Origin: Myrmaecium sp. VS I D KN 1
Taxonomy: Eukaryota > Ascomycota > Dothideomycetes > Valsariales > Valsariaceae
Length of the DNA stretch: 64,000 nt
Reading direction: 5' to 3'
Assembly: GCA_019775845.1 (NCBI GenBank)
Contig: JADQAV010000047.1
Span: 62,001-126,000 of the forward strand
The first letter of the stretch is position 1, and every line of letters starts with the position of its first letter. The notes under the pieces are model-generated. The model had not been told where the DNA came from. It made no database searches and saw only the letters and a list, made by a program, of their open reading frames with translations. Position numbers and translations under genes: made by a program. Shown in pieces: positions 40,510-52,515 of this stretch.

Positions 40510-43328
40510 ATATTGGGTTGTTCGGCTGGGCTTTATTTCCCCCCTCCTTCTCCCGACTGCGGTTGGGAGTCGAGGGGATTCTGGGCCGACCGTCTTCATC
40601 CGTGGCTCCCATGGCCGCGGATGGAGACGCGGTTTGAACCGGTGCGTGAGAGGAGTTTTCGCGGCCCCGTTGGTTGGGACGGTTGGTATGACATTGTGGC
40701 TGTGCCTGTCCGTCATTGGCGATTAGCAGCCGGTGTTTCCCGTGCCTACATATGTGATGTTCCTTGCGAGAGATGATAGAAAGGCTTCACATCACATACA
40801 TGTCCTTCACGCGGACTTGGCGCAGAGAGGGGAAGTGAAGCATGCGCGTGATGGTGTGGCGGTGTTTACCTGTCTGTATGGCTGATGATCGCGATGCGTG
40901 TATGCAAGAAATGACGGCTCGTCATATCATGAGGAGGGGGTTCAAGGAGGGGCTGGGGGAGGGTTAGTGGGGGGGGGGGAGAGAAAGATGGTTCGATCAT
41001 GTCAATGTACCAATAATTTATAGCATCTACCTACCTAATCGTCACAGCAGACACCGCACAGCATCAATGTATGTTGATTTTTTTTTCTTGAATTTGTCAG
41101 TCTGTTCAGTGTTTCTGCGCTTTCTGGATGGGCTCACGTCGATTTTATAGGAGGACAGGTTTCAAGAGGCTTTTGGAGAGGCTTCTGGGAGAGGCTTCTA
41201 GAGAGGCTTCTGGAGAGGCTTCTGGGGAGCTTCCACTTAGAGAGCGATGCGCGCGAATTGGAAGAACCGGATGCCTGTGCATGTATCCAACCTACCTGGA
41301 ATGCAACGTCTCTCTACTGGATGAACTATTGTACTACTCCTGCACAACTTACCCCACGTGAACATCCACACAGGCAGGCATGCAGATCGGGTGAAAACGT
41401 TCTCGATCTCTCTTTCTTCTCCCTTTGAGAGCGATGTCGTTATTCCTTTTTAATCTTCTTCTGCCTTCCCTCCCGGATATGTTCCGAGATGCGTTTCCGG
41501 GATGCGCTGCACCTCATCCGTCCAACTGACTACGTATGGACCATCCACGATCGAACGCGTGGCCGCGTGCGCGCTGCGATCCCTGGACGATAGGTTGGTA
41601 GGTTAGGTATCCGTGGCTCAGCCGGAACTTCGGGGTTTGACGGAAGGTGGAGGAAGGACGTCAGGTAAGGTAGGGTTGCTGTTCTAGACCACCTTGCCTT
41701 TGAGCGTCGATGGTTTTCTATGTACGGATGGGATGGGATGCAGGGGAGCGAGAATAGAAGGGAAGAAAGAAAGAGAGCTGTCCGGCAGATTTGGAGAAGC
41801 ACGTAGTCCGTAGACGATCGTCACGCCGCACCCATGGGCAAAACTCGCCGTAACGATGGAGTCGTTAGTGAGCAATCGCCAAACGGTGTGGTCTCCTTCT
41901 CATGGACGGCGGCGAATGGATACCTTGTGTATGTATATATCCGAATCTACGTATCCTGTCTGACTGACTGACTGCCGGGGCCTCACCGTTAGTTACTTCA
42001 GGTACCTCAGGTACCTCCGGTACCACCACTCGCCCTGAACAGTCGGGCGGCCGGGCAGCGTTCAGGTTTTTATCATCAGATATCAGCCCGAGACGACGGG
42101 CGACAGTGACCGAGCGCGACGCACGCACGCACGCACGTCCGCACGTCCGCACGCACTGGGCGGCTTGGGCGGGAGGGAATGGGAGGGGGGAGGGAAACAA
42201 ACCCAAACCCAAGCCAGAAGGGACGGGCCTCGGATGCGTGAGCCCGGACGAAGCCCGAGAAGCGGTGGTTAGGTTCGAGTTTGGTTGGCATCAATTCCAT
42301 GGATGGGCGATGGGCGATGGGCGGCGCGACGGCCGGGTCGGGTCGGGTTATGAAGGGACGGGGCGGGCGGGCGGGCAGGCAGGCAGGCACTGCCACTCTA
42401 CGGACCAGCGACGGCCAGCACCGACCAGCAGCACGTTCACCAATTTGTACGACACGGCCCCCCCACCACCGACCATCCCCAACACCGTCACCGTCCACCC
42501 GCACTGGCCTCCCCTGGTCCCCCCCCGGCCCACGTCCAATCGGTCGAGGACGGCCAGAACGCGAACCAGCAGGAAAAAGCCACAAGCGCCCGGCCAATTC
42601 GCGCCCATTCTCCACGCCCGCACCGCGGTGGCACTAGCCCTTTCCGCTCTCCGCAATCCTTGGCCCCGTTGCAAAGATGGATGCCCACGATGCCCACGAT
42701 GCTTGTGCCCTGCCCTGGCACTCTGGCTGGCCGTGCTGAGTTGAGTTGAGGGGTTGTCAGTGTGTGTTTGCCCCGCTGGTACATCATCATCATCTTTCAT
42801 CATCATTCACACACAGACGCCAAAGAAGCCCGGCCGGCATCGCTCGATTCCATTTCTACTTCTTCTTGCCCCCTCCCCCCTCCCCATTCCCCCCACCTTC
42901 CCTGGCACCGTGGCTTCTTCATATATCCGCCTCTCCCCGTCCGCCCTTGATCTTGATTTCACCTCTTTTCCCTCTCCCTCTCTCGAAAGACCCTGAACGC
43001 CTTCCTCCAGAAGAGCCCCGATCGACTCTATATTTATCTATCAAGCAACATTCTGTATCTACATCCATCCACTCGCGCCAGTCTTCCTCTCCATCCCACA
43101 CCACCCCCTCCGCGCCCCACCCACCCATCCACATATCCGGCTGGAACAGAACAGTCTTCCATTCATCCAGCAAGCAATTCCTGCTACAAACCTCACCACT
43201 TGCCATCCATCGCGCGCCGCACCCCAAGAAAAAGTCACAAGACGGCCGAGTAGACACCTCCGCCGTCTTAAAAAAAGCACAAAAAAAATCCAAAGAAAAG
43301 GAAAGAAAAGCCTCCCTACTAGATCAAA
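40510..43328. other. Long gene-poor region, 2.8 kb
   Basis: No convincing protein gene is seen; the open frames are GC-driven and overlap on both strands (42100-42800). A minisatellite lies at 41165-41230 and simple repeats at 42119-42157 (CGCA type) and 42357-42391 (GGGC/GGCA type). From about 42830 the sequence is CT-rich and becomes A-rich before 43329, as expected for a promoter and long 5' leader of the small Cys-rich protein gene. Confidence 0.55.
41165..41230 (+). repeat. Minisatellite, 12-13 bp unit AGAGGCTTCTGG
   Basis: Five head-to-tail copies of AGAGGCTTCTGG (unit 12-14 bp with G-number variation and one CTAG variant) lie in non-coding DNA. Confidence 0.9.
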
Positions 43329-43622
43329 ATGTTCTCCTGCGTCAACTACGAGCGCGGCTGCCGCGGCCGGTGCAACCAGCCCTCCGGCCGCTGCGACTCC
43401 TGCATCACCCTCAATCTCTCCGCCGCCTCCGCCCGCTCCACCAGCACCTCCTCCGTCAACTCCATCTCCTCTACCACCTCCTCGTCCTCCTCTCTGTCCT
43501 CCGCGTCGTCCCCGTCTGGCTCCGCGGCGTCCGCCGCCGCGGCTGCGACCGCGAGTGCCTACTCTGCACTCACCTCCTCCTTCGCCTCGCTTTCGCGGCT
43601 GCCGGGGGCGAAGGGACAGTGA
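43329..43622 (+). CDS. Small protein with an N-terminal Cys-rich (likely zinc-binding) motif
   Basis: This is a single exon of 97 aa. Residues 4-25 hold five cysteines, C-x6-C-x3-C-x6-C-x2-C, in a Gly/Arg-rich context (CRGRC, GRCDSC). The rest is Ser/Ala/Thr-rich and probably disordered. There is no signal peptide, which argues against a secreted effector. I have the impression that the first 30 residues recur in other Eurotiomycete proteins, but cannot name a family or function. The long CT-rich leader, Ser-rich coding with C-ending codons and A-rich sequence just before ATG (43285-43325) support a real, well-expressed gene. Confidence 0.65.
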   Translation: MFSCVNYERGCRGRCNQPSGRCDSCITLNLSAASARSTSTSSVNSISSTTSSSSSLSSASSPSGSAASAAAAATASAYSALTSSFASLSRLPGAKGQ

Positions 43623-44987
43623 GGTGAGGTGGGGGAGATGTTGTTCGTGAGAATTCGCGCCTCACATGAGGTTGCTTTTCTACGACAGCTCAAATCCCAA
43701 CCCCTCAACGCTTCTTCCCCGATTCAAAATCGATGTTCAGCGGGTTGGATACGGCGGAGTATATGCATGGAGAAATCTGACCAAGCTTCACCTCTTAAGT
43801 TGGAAAAGAGAGGAGAAAAAACGAACGGATTACCACAAGAAGAAACCGCCGGGATCATGATGGAACATCATTTGTTTCTTTTTTTTTCCCTTCCTTCTCT
43901 CCCCTACGGTCTTGGACCGTAGGGCTGATCCGCCGTTCGCCTACCTTTCCATTGACCATCGCTGCGACTACCACCCCCTCCATCCGCCGCATAGGAAAAC
44001 AGGAGCACAGTACATAATCCCCCAGACGCACACACATACTGGCCATCCGCCGAGGAGCTTCCCACCGCTTCAAATCGTCAACCATCATATATCTTGGCTT
44101 CGCAACGCAGTTTTCAACCGAACCTGGCAGCCTGACGTCTTACCTAGGGAGGATGGCAGAGAACAGAGGGGAAGGAAGAAAGAGCCCGCCGCGGTCTTTC
44201 GCTCACGCGCGTGGTCTCGAGGGGAATCAGAGCAGAGGATGCTGGGAGTCCGGATGGACGCACCGATAGACGGAAGGAAGATACGAACGGAGAGCGCAGG
44301 AAGTAAGATACCCGAGACGAAAAGGAGCGAAGATAGGACAGTCAAGAGAAGGAAAGAAGGAACGGAGCATCTACTCTGCTTTACTGAGTCATATCATGTT
44401 AGCGTTCACGCGAAGCGATGTGCTTTTCCTGTTATTTCTCTGCATTTTGACATTTTCTGGATCGTTTTGTTTGTTTGTTAGATTTTTTTAGCCGATCCCT
44501 GAGATACCACGTTCTCCAGCGTTAACGTTATGGCATGTTCGTTATATACCAACCAACCAACCGGTCTTCGCGAGCGTTTTTTCTTTTCCTCCTCTTCTTC
44601 TCCTTTTCTTCACGGTGTTGAAAAGAGACATATCCATACGCAATTTTGAGAGAGAATCCAGCTGATTCAATTCCATGGACACCAGCAAAGTGCAGAGGGA
44701 AGAGGGAAGAGAAGGTGCGAAGAGGATAAAAAACACGGGCTGTTCATATTGAGGATATCATGTCTGAAAGCAAAAGAGAGAGTCCCCCGCCTCACTCTCC
44801 CATATCATCTCCCCTTCTCCCCAACATTGAGCCAAACTCCGCAAACGCCTCGCCGCGCCCTTCCCACACGCTGTCTTTTCCCATCATGCAACCACAACCG
44901 ATCACATCCTCCCTTTCCATCCTCATCCTCCCTTTCCATCCACCCACCGCTCCCCCCCATCTCCCCCTAACCCCCTCCCAACCCTCT
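43623..44987. other. Intergenic, 1.36 kb
   Basis: This is the 3' flank of the Cys-rich protein gene and of trs20 (-). A perfect 10-bp hairpin lies at 43902-43924. Open frames here show no coding character. Confidence 0.55.
43902..43924. other. Perfect 10-bp inverted repeat (hairpin)
   Basis: CCCTACGGTC and GACCGTAGGG are perfectly complementary around a 3-nt loop (TTG). The hairpin lies 280 nt after the Cys-rich protein stop codon, just after a T-rich stretch (43870-43888). A role in mRNA 3' end or stability is possible. Confidence 0.8.
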
Positions 44988-45674
44988 TTACAGATACTTC
45001 CTCGCCGCCGCCGCCACGCGCGCGCGAAACACCGGGCTCCGCACGCGGCCGCCCTCGGGTCCCCAGCCGTAAAACGGGTTCATCACCGTCTTGATCCAAT
45101 TCTCATAGACCTCCACAAAGAAATTGCGGATCGCATCCTCGGTGGCGGGGCCGAGGGGGGCGGCGGTGGTGGTCGATGAGGAGGAGGAGGAGAGGCTGTA
45201 GAGGCTGAGACTCCCGGCGCTGGAGGAGGAGGAAGCGGATGAGGTGGAGGTGGTGCTGAAGCGGGTGGGTTTGCTGGTGTGGGTGGGGTTGTTGGGGTGG
45301 GAGGAGGGCTCGTTGGGGGCGATGAGGAGGAGGAATTTGGTGTTGGAGGGGGTGAGGAAGGCGGTGATGCTGATGGGGGGGTGGCGGTCGATGAGTTTGA
45401 GATACCTGCCGGGGGGAGGGGGTCAGCTTCAAGGAAACGGGAGAGGGAGGAGAAAGGGAGGGACATGGGGGGAGACTGAGCAAACGTACATATCCGCCTT
45501 CCCCCACTGCGCCTCCTCGACCATGTCCAGACTGGCGTGCGCGACGAACGGGTTGAGGTGCCGCTGCTCGGCCCGGAAGCGCGCCACGCCGTCGCCGCCG
45601 TGCTTGCTGGTGCCGAACTCGTGCTCGAAGAGCGGGTCGTCCTTGGTGCCGATGATGGTGAAGTAGTAGGACAT
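44988..45674 (-). CDS. trs20: TRAPP complex subunit Trs20 / sedlin
   Basis: This is a core subunit of TRAPP, the exchange factor complex for Ypt1/Rab1 in ER-Golgi transport and autophagy. The exons are 45490-45674 and 44988-45405, with an 84-nt intron using donor GTACGT; the product is 200 aa. The N-terminal longin fold reads MSYYFTIIGTKDDPLFEHEFGT and continues through HASLDMVEEAQWGKADM|YLKLIDR across the splice. The C-terminal part AIRNFFVEVYENWIKTVMNPF...FRARVAAAARKYL is diagnostic. Between them is a Ser/Thr-rich loop of about 45 residues, longer than in human sedlin (140 aa) and common in filamentous fungi. It is divergent from the mL60 gene. Confidence 0.95.
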
Positions 45675-46008
45675 CGTGGGAACGGAGGGGAGGGTTTGCT
45701 GGGACGGGGGCCTTTTTTGTGTGCGCGCGCTCTCTTCTTCTCTCTGAGAATGGGGGGATTGGGGTTTGGGTTGCGTATGGTATGGTGTGGGCGGTGTTGC
45801 GACGGTTAGGTTATTTACTGTACTCCCTCAATGTCCGGACAAGACCGCGGAGGTAAGCGGTAGGGCGAGCGGTCCCGACATTCTGCCGCCGTCCACCGCT
45901 CCCGCCGTGGCTTGCCCGGTCGAAACCTCCGAACTTCAGGTGTATCTTCCGCCCGCTGCGAACGACCACCCAACTTCCGATCATCACACACACGCGCCGT
46001 CATCCGCC
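45675..46008. promoter_or_regulatory. Shared promoter of trs20 and the mL60 gene
   Basis: These 334 bp separate two divergent housekeeping genes. There is no clear TATA box. Confidence 0.5.
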
Positions 46009-46628
46009 ATGTTCGGCGCCTTCCGTCCCACGAACCCGCTCGCGGGCGGTCTGCTCTGGTACATCCTACCTCTCCCCGCTCCCTTTCCCCGCGGCGCGGG
46101 CTAACCGCAAAAACCCCATATAACAGGAAAGTCCCCTTCCGCCTCTCCCGCCACCAGAAGTACCGACACCGCGAGCGGCTCCGGGCCGTGGACACGGTCG
46201 TCAGCGTCGTCGACCGGGCGCTGGCCAAGCAGGGCACGACGACGAAGCAGCTGGAGCGGTGGAAGGACACGATGCCGACCGAGCAGGAGATGCTGCCCAA
46301 GGACAAGTACAGCGTGTTTGCCCGGTATGAGAAGCGGTATCGAAAGGGGATTCATAGTGAGTTGGCCCCCCTGGATTCTTTGTTTTCAATTACCGTTGGT
46401 TGTGGTGTGGGGAAGAGGATGGGGTGGTCATGGATGGCGCTACGCCGTTGCGCCGACGGGAGGAACAAGACATACGAAAACCCGAGAAGGAGAAGGAGGA
46501 GGAGGAGGAGGAGAAAGAAGAGGATGAAGAACGTATATCGCGAGCCCTCACTAACACTTCCCTTTCCTCCCACAGAACTCCCCAAATGGACCCGCGTCTC
46601 CCAGCGCCTCAACCCTCCCGGTTTCTGA
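46009..46628 (+). CDS. mrpl31: Mitochondrial large-subunit ribosomal protein mL60 (MrpL31)
   Basis: This is a fungal-specific protein of the mitochondrial 54S subunit. The exons are 46009-46058, 46127-46356 and 46576-46628; the introns are 68 and 219 nt. The product is 110 aa and very basic. The family pattern MFGAFRPTNPLAGGLLWK|VPFRLSRHQKYRHRERLRAVD is restored by splicing intron 1, and KYSVFARYEKRYRKGIHK|LPKWTRVSQRLNPPGF by splicing intron 2. Intron 2 is longer than most here and A/G-rich. The basic N-terminus acts as an uncleaved mitochondrial signal in this family. Confidence 0.94.
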
Positions 46629-47584
46629 GGACGAAGCGAAGAAGAGAAGAAACCGAAGAAGAAGAAAATGGATCGGATCACGGGCTCGGTTTATCCTGCT
46701 CGACTTATCCAACTACTGCTGCTATACTCCTCCCACTTCCCGATTCTTTATTGTACATACCATACGATTACCTCCCGAACAAGGCCTCGCGCAGCTTTTT
46801 TTTTTTTTTTTTTTTGCCCGCTTGACCGTCTGAACATCCCGCCTGCTTCTCCTTTCCTTGATTTCTTTTAGGGGAGCATCAAGATCGCGTGGGAACCTTC
46901 TTGCATCTCTATTTCCTTTGCAGATGCTGGGAGAGTGGGAGATCTCGTCTCCAATAGACACGCAGTGAAACAGCAGGCGATGGTCGTGGGCCGTGGCAGT
47001 GGCGTGTAGTAACAAGCTTTCGACTGATCACTTGATTCAGTTGAGGCGTCGAAGAAAACAGTTGTTGTGAAGAAAATATATTTATATTGATATTTAGCTA
47101 CTGTCAGGAGTATAACGCGGAACTACAAGCCGCACGGCTACGGCGAAACCCCCCTCTTCCCGTCGTAGATATCTTTGCTTTTTCATCTCCTTGACTTCTC
47201 ACTTCACTTTCTCCGCGACCCTGGGACCAAGATAATGCGAGTATGCAGACGCCATCAACGCCATGGGAATGCAGTGGGTATTCTCATCATCTCGGTTGAG
47301 GGAACGCCTCCCAGTCAATCTGCCAATGGTGTCGAATCGAGACTCAGGGTTTTCCGATGCGACACGTGGAGAAGCTAACGCCGCCGCTATGCTCAGAAAA
47401 GGGGAGACTGAGATATACAGACATAAGGAAAGAGCGTTCTCTGCATGCGCACACGGTACGCACCACAAACAGTGCAGCGCTTGGACTTCGTAAGGATGAG
47501 TCAAGTTGGTGATGGGGATTTGATGCGCCGACCATACCCTTACTTATGGTTGTGGACCGGCTTACACCACCTTGCCTACTATAC
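46629..47584. other. Intergenic between convergent genes, 956 bp
   Basis: This is the 3' flank of the mL60 gene (+) and the Red1-type gene (-). A T20 run lies at about 46797-46816. No gene is seen. Confidence 0.6.
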
Positions 47585-50500
47585 TCAGAGGTTAAGCACC
47601 CTTGAAGGGTCTTTCAGAAATCTCCGACGGTAGTTGGCGATCTCGGTTGCTACCACATCGGGGTCCTTGGTGTTCCTCTGTCGTAACTCTTTAAGCACAA
47701 GCTTAAGCCCTTCAGTCCACTGACTCCGTTCTTCCTCGGTGCGTCCAGGATTCGTGGTGCCTAGCTGCACCAGTATCATATCATCTGGGTTAGACATTGC
47801 TGGGGTTAGTTTAGGCACGCCTAGGGGAGGGTGTTGGGATGGGGAGATTCAGGATGTGTCATTCCACAAGCCTGTCCTGCAACGCACCACTTAGTCCCAT
47901 ATCCCGAAAGTGCTGATTATCACATCTAGTATCGTTGCAGATGCCACCGGCAGCTTCGAATGGGCATAGTGGCTTGAAAGGATCGATCTGATGCGAGAAC
48001 GTCATAGAACGAAAACCTCCTACAACATCCCGCGAATAGTCAGGGTGATACCGGTATGCTTTGAATTTTCGCAAAGGGCTCTCATATGGTCTAAAATGCC
48101 CTCCGTCAGTAGCCCTTTTTGCGACCTGTGTAGAGATCGTTAGAAGCGTCTGCGCATGCAGAGATTGGACGATCACTTGCCGACTCCCCCGGGATTTCTG
48201 GCTGTGGCCGAAGTTCGGGAATTGGGTCCGCATTTAGCCCATCTACTATGACGATAGGATTCGCCAGGTCTTGAGATATCCTGGGCGTTTCTGTAGAAGG
48301 TGAGCTACCAGCTACGTGCTCGCCAGAGCGGACACTAGGAGTAGATCCAGCTTCTGAACTCGCCGCTGAACTGTCAGTGGTAGGGCTCTCGGAGCCAACA
48401 CGGGACTGACTCTTCTGTTGAGCCTCCTGAGGGTTATAAAAATCTTCGTCTTCGGAATCCGAAGAAGTTGACATCGAGTCAGATGACTTGTCTCCTTCGG
48501 AGGATCCACGTTCCACGAGCCCAGACTCCGCAGCTGCTAGCGGTGACAGTGGGCTTTCGGCCTCAGTCTGAATATTACCAGCGGCCGCTTCCGGTTCGGG
48601 AGAATAGAAGTCTTCTGTATCTTCCATGATATTGTCTTCCACAGCAGCGTCGGTTTTAGTGATAGCGGGCATATGGTCTGGAATGGTGACGTCGCGATAT
48701 TCATGCGTCCCGGGCATCACTGTCACAAGACCGCGTTGCTCCGATTCCGGCTTGGATTCAGATCGATCAGAGAAGTCTTTCTCGAGTTCTTCGCCATATT
48801 CAATATCAGACATCTCCATCGCCGCACCTGACGTCTCAGAGGAGTTGTCTGGGATATTCTCCTGCTCCGCGGAAGCATACAGATCATCGTCGACGTCATC
48901 CATCGCATTGTCCTCCTGAATAGGTTCAACAGCCGACTCGGTGACGTTGTGATGCTTAGAAATATGCTCGGTTGTTTCGACGATGTGGTCAGAGAGTGAT
49001 GTCGATGCTGCCTCCAAATTCAGACGTGACTGATGATCCCCAGATTGCCCGTTGTTGTCGACTGGGGTTGACGATCCCTCTAAAACGTGCGACGTCTCTT
49101 CTCGCTGAGAAAATGTATGGTTGTTCTCACATTGCTGTAATACCTCCTCCTTTTTCGCTTGTAACTCTGTATCCGGTATACCTTCCGTATCAATGCCAAG
49201 CTCTTGAAGTTCCCGGACGAGCTTTCCTTTGTCTGCAATTCGTCGACGCATGTCAAGCTCATACCTCTCCATTTGTCTTCTCAGTTCTTCTAGTTTAGCC
49301 CGATCATTCGCGAGGCTGGCCTCGATAGCAGGAAGGTTGCCTTGAATTTCTGCGCGTCGACGTTCCTTCCAGTCAGAAGCGCTTCTACCACCGGCTTCAA
49401 CCGGAGATTCATCTATTGAAGCAACTTTGGTTGGCTTGGAAGAGGTTCCTTGCGCCACTGAGGATGAAGGCTGGTTCACTGAACGAGCCTCACTATCGAT
49501 AGCAACAGCATTGACAGGCATGCTAGGAGCTCCTGGAGTATCGAGACCTGTCGAGCCAACCTCCCTCTGTCTGCGTTTTCTCTCCTGGGCCTCCGCGATC
49601 CTCTGCTTCAGTATCATGATCTCCCGCTCTTTCTTCGTAAGCGCATCTTGATCCACATTTCCGCTTGTTGGGACTGGAGTGAGGTTTCCACGGGTCGAAG
49701 CGTTTGACACTGATTTAGGCTCTGTAGAAGGCGAGGATTTCTTTTCAATGTTAGAAGTGGTTCGTTGTACTGTAGGCTCCAATTCCTCCCCTTCTTCATC
49801 ACTAGTGTCCATAGCACTTCCATCACTGTCGTCTTCACTAACTTCAATGATCATAGCCTCATTTTCATGAGCGAAACGCAGCTGACCAAACGGTCGTTTG
49901 GATGGAGCGACAAGCTTAGCTGCTGGGCTATCGAGATCTGAGGTGACTAAACGTCGTTTTGTGGAGGTTGCAGTGGACTCATAGGCTACTGATGGCATGG
50001 AAAGGCCAGGAATGGGATTAGAGATCGGGCGGGTAACCGAACTTGGCAAATCAGCAGCTACTGGAGCACCCGTAGCCTTCGAAGGTTCATCTGAAGCCAA
50101 AGGATATGATACTGTTGATCCGGTCCCGGATGGCACGCTGACAGACGCTTCAAGAGTCCCAGAACTCCGCTCGCGAATCGGCATTGGAGGTTCTGCCCGA
50201 GAAACGGCAGTCTCATTTGGCTTTGAAGGTAACGGAGTAGAGCCTCCGCTATTATGGGCAGACCGCTTCATTGAAGCAAGAGCCAACATCTTTTGACGCG
50301 CCAATTCCGTCTGAGCTTTCCTCTTTAACTCTGCTTCGCTTAGGGATGGCGTAGCACTACCTGACTTCACAGCGTCTCCCGCTGGCAGCTGATCAGCCTT
50401 CGCAGGCAACTGCGCAGTCTTTGCAACAGGCTGTGCATCATTGGCCTTGTCCAGAACCGGCTTAGCTGGGCAATTTGCTTTTCCTGATTTAGCCGCCATC

Positions 50501-51684
50501 AAGCGCGCGATATACTCTGCTCTATCAGCAGGTTTTGGCTGAGCTCGATTCGGTAAGGATGAGCCTATAGATGTCATCTTCGCTGCTTCTTTGCTCGTCT
50601 GGCCGTTCTGAACTTGATCGACTCGGGTTCCTTCCGACGTGGGCAATGTCCCAACGGACGATGACTCGGGGTCCTTGGTGAACTTACGGTCAGAAGCGTC
50701 GACAGAGGAAGCAGCTTGCTGCGTGACTGGCGCGGAATGATCAATAGGAGCGGAAGTAACTTCAGGACCTGTTGTTGACAGTCCGAGTTCTGAAAACAGC
50801 CCTGCTAACAGCTTTGAGTCAAGGCCAGCTTTCACCAGGTCATTGTACCCGACTTTATTGTCGGTTAGGAAAGCAATAAACTTGAGAGCATTCGCTTTCT
50901 CGCGATGGACGAAACCTACGATTCCTTCTGCATCAACGTGACCGTAGCCACATCCAGACGGAGATTCGTTCCGGCCGTTGGGTCTGGGTGTAGACCCAGG
51001 AAGCAGATGGGAAGCTGTCTTGGGAAACGAATCATTCGTCGACTCGCGTAATGAAGTAACTCCAGCCTTGGCATTTGGTCGTTCGGTATTGCATGTCTTC
51101 CCAGCTTGAGCTTGCGACGCCCGCACACCTGAGGAAGACGGAGCCCGAATTGTCGGTTCTTGATCATTTGGCCAGACGGTTTTGGAAGACCGAGCTCCAT
51201 CACTAAGCTCACCTTCCTCTTTGTCTGTGTCCTGAACATCTGAAGCGTTTTGGGTAGACACACTGACGGAGGGCTTGGAACTTGCGGAAAGAGTCTGCAT
51301 TTGCGCGAACGGTGCAGCAGAAGTAGTTATGTCCTGCGGCTGCATTTGCGCATAAAGTTGGGGAGGAGGTGCAAAAGCTGTGGGCGGGAGAGATGGCGGC
51401 GGCGGAGGAGGAGGCATTATTAGTCCGTTTTGTCCCAACATTGGCGGAGGAAAGGGCGGCGGGGGAAGTGACGTGTTTTGGAGATTGTTCCAAAAGCTTG
51501 CCATCTGAGGCGTGCTTCCGCTGAAGGCATGAAAGTCTAACGGCGGCAGATTTGAGTTATACTGATAGCCAGGCGGTACCTGACTCGGAATCTGTCTAGC
51601 GGACTGCGGGGGATAGGTGGACGTGTGAAGAGGTGGGGGGTTATAGGAGGGAACTCCGAAAGGTAGCTGTGAATAGTTCGCCAT
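47585..51684 (-). CDS. red1: Red1/ZFC3H1-type zinc-finger protein (nuclear RNA surveillance, MTREC/PAXT-like)
   Basis: The exons are 48181-51684, 47888-48125 and 47585-47799; the product is 1,318 aa. Intron 1 (48126-48180) is a GC-AG intron: donor GCAAGT, branch TTCTAAC, acceptor ACACAG. Without it the frame stops before the zinc finger. The N-terminus is Pro/Tyr-rich (PPPLHTSTYPP, poly-Pro). KEEGELSDG at ~155 is a motif shared by this family. A coiled region with EREIMILKQRIAEAQERKRR lies near 675-700, and another near 770-830. The C-terminal finger is CPFEAAGGICNDTRCDNQH, with Cys1222, Cys1231, Cys1236 and His1240 (C-x8-C-x4-C-x3-H), the putative zf-C3H1 domain. Family members scaffold Mtl1/Mtr4 complexes that feed transcripts to the nuclear exosome. 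Orthology is inferred from this finger and layout. Confidence 0.85.
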
Positions 51685-52515
51685 TTTCCTGGTGCGCTTG
51701 TATGGAGAGGGCTAGGAGTTAGTGACAAAAGGGACAGCTGATCCTAGACGGCTACGATGGTGAACAAGCGACCGCGATTGGGCATCGTGCAAAACCCGTA
51801 GATCTACAACGAGAAGCGTGCTTGAGGAAGTCCGAAGGACGCTACTAAGACACGCGCGGAAGCTTGTGATGATTGAGTGTCGCGCTTTACCTGAGAGGCG
51901 ACGCGGCGATAAGATGGGGACCAGCGACGTATCAAGCGCTGTGAGGTAGGATAGAAGCCAGAGATATAAGAGAGGAATGGGTAAACGGGGTAACGGCGGG
52001 GTGAAATCGCGGCGGCAGCGGATGTTGGGATGGGATGAACGGCGAAAGTTAGTGAGGTAGTAGGAGACGGTAGCAGGGGACGGAAGCGACAAAGTGCAAG
52101 TGCGAGTCCAACGGACGGCAGATGCCGCTTCGCACCGCCCGGTGCTTGGGCCAGTCTCCCGCGGGATTCCTGGAACGTCAGAACCGGATGCACGTGCTTA
52201 CGTGGCGGACGGTTGGATCCTTGCTGCCTTAGTGCTTGCTAGGGTAACAAACGCCGGCTTGTTTATCCACCCATCCGACAGTCAACAATCCACCCAGTAC
52301 TCACAGCTGGCGGAGCTTGAACATCTGCAACCGTAGTGCAACAACGACGATTTCTCGCCCCGTCGCGTCCGTCCGACGGCTTACACCTCATAACTCTGGA
52401 AGGTTTGGTCATCCGGAGTTTCAATTCATCTTCTTTCACGCCCGTTCCGACCCTATCACGTCGCATAATGCCCCAGCAATTCCACCTCTAATCCCACACC
52501 TATCACTTCGACGAC
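51685..52515. promoter_or_regulatory. Divergent promoter region of the Red1-type and myosin genes, 831 bp
   Basis: This separates the two large divergent genes. No third gene is seen; short frames overlap on both strands. Confidence 0.55.

Noticed and set aside
42106-42806. Overlapping open frames of 100-212 codons on both strands
   Set aside because: All are low-complexity, driven by GC-rich simple repeats, and mutually exclusive; none resembles a protein.
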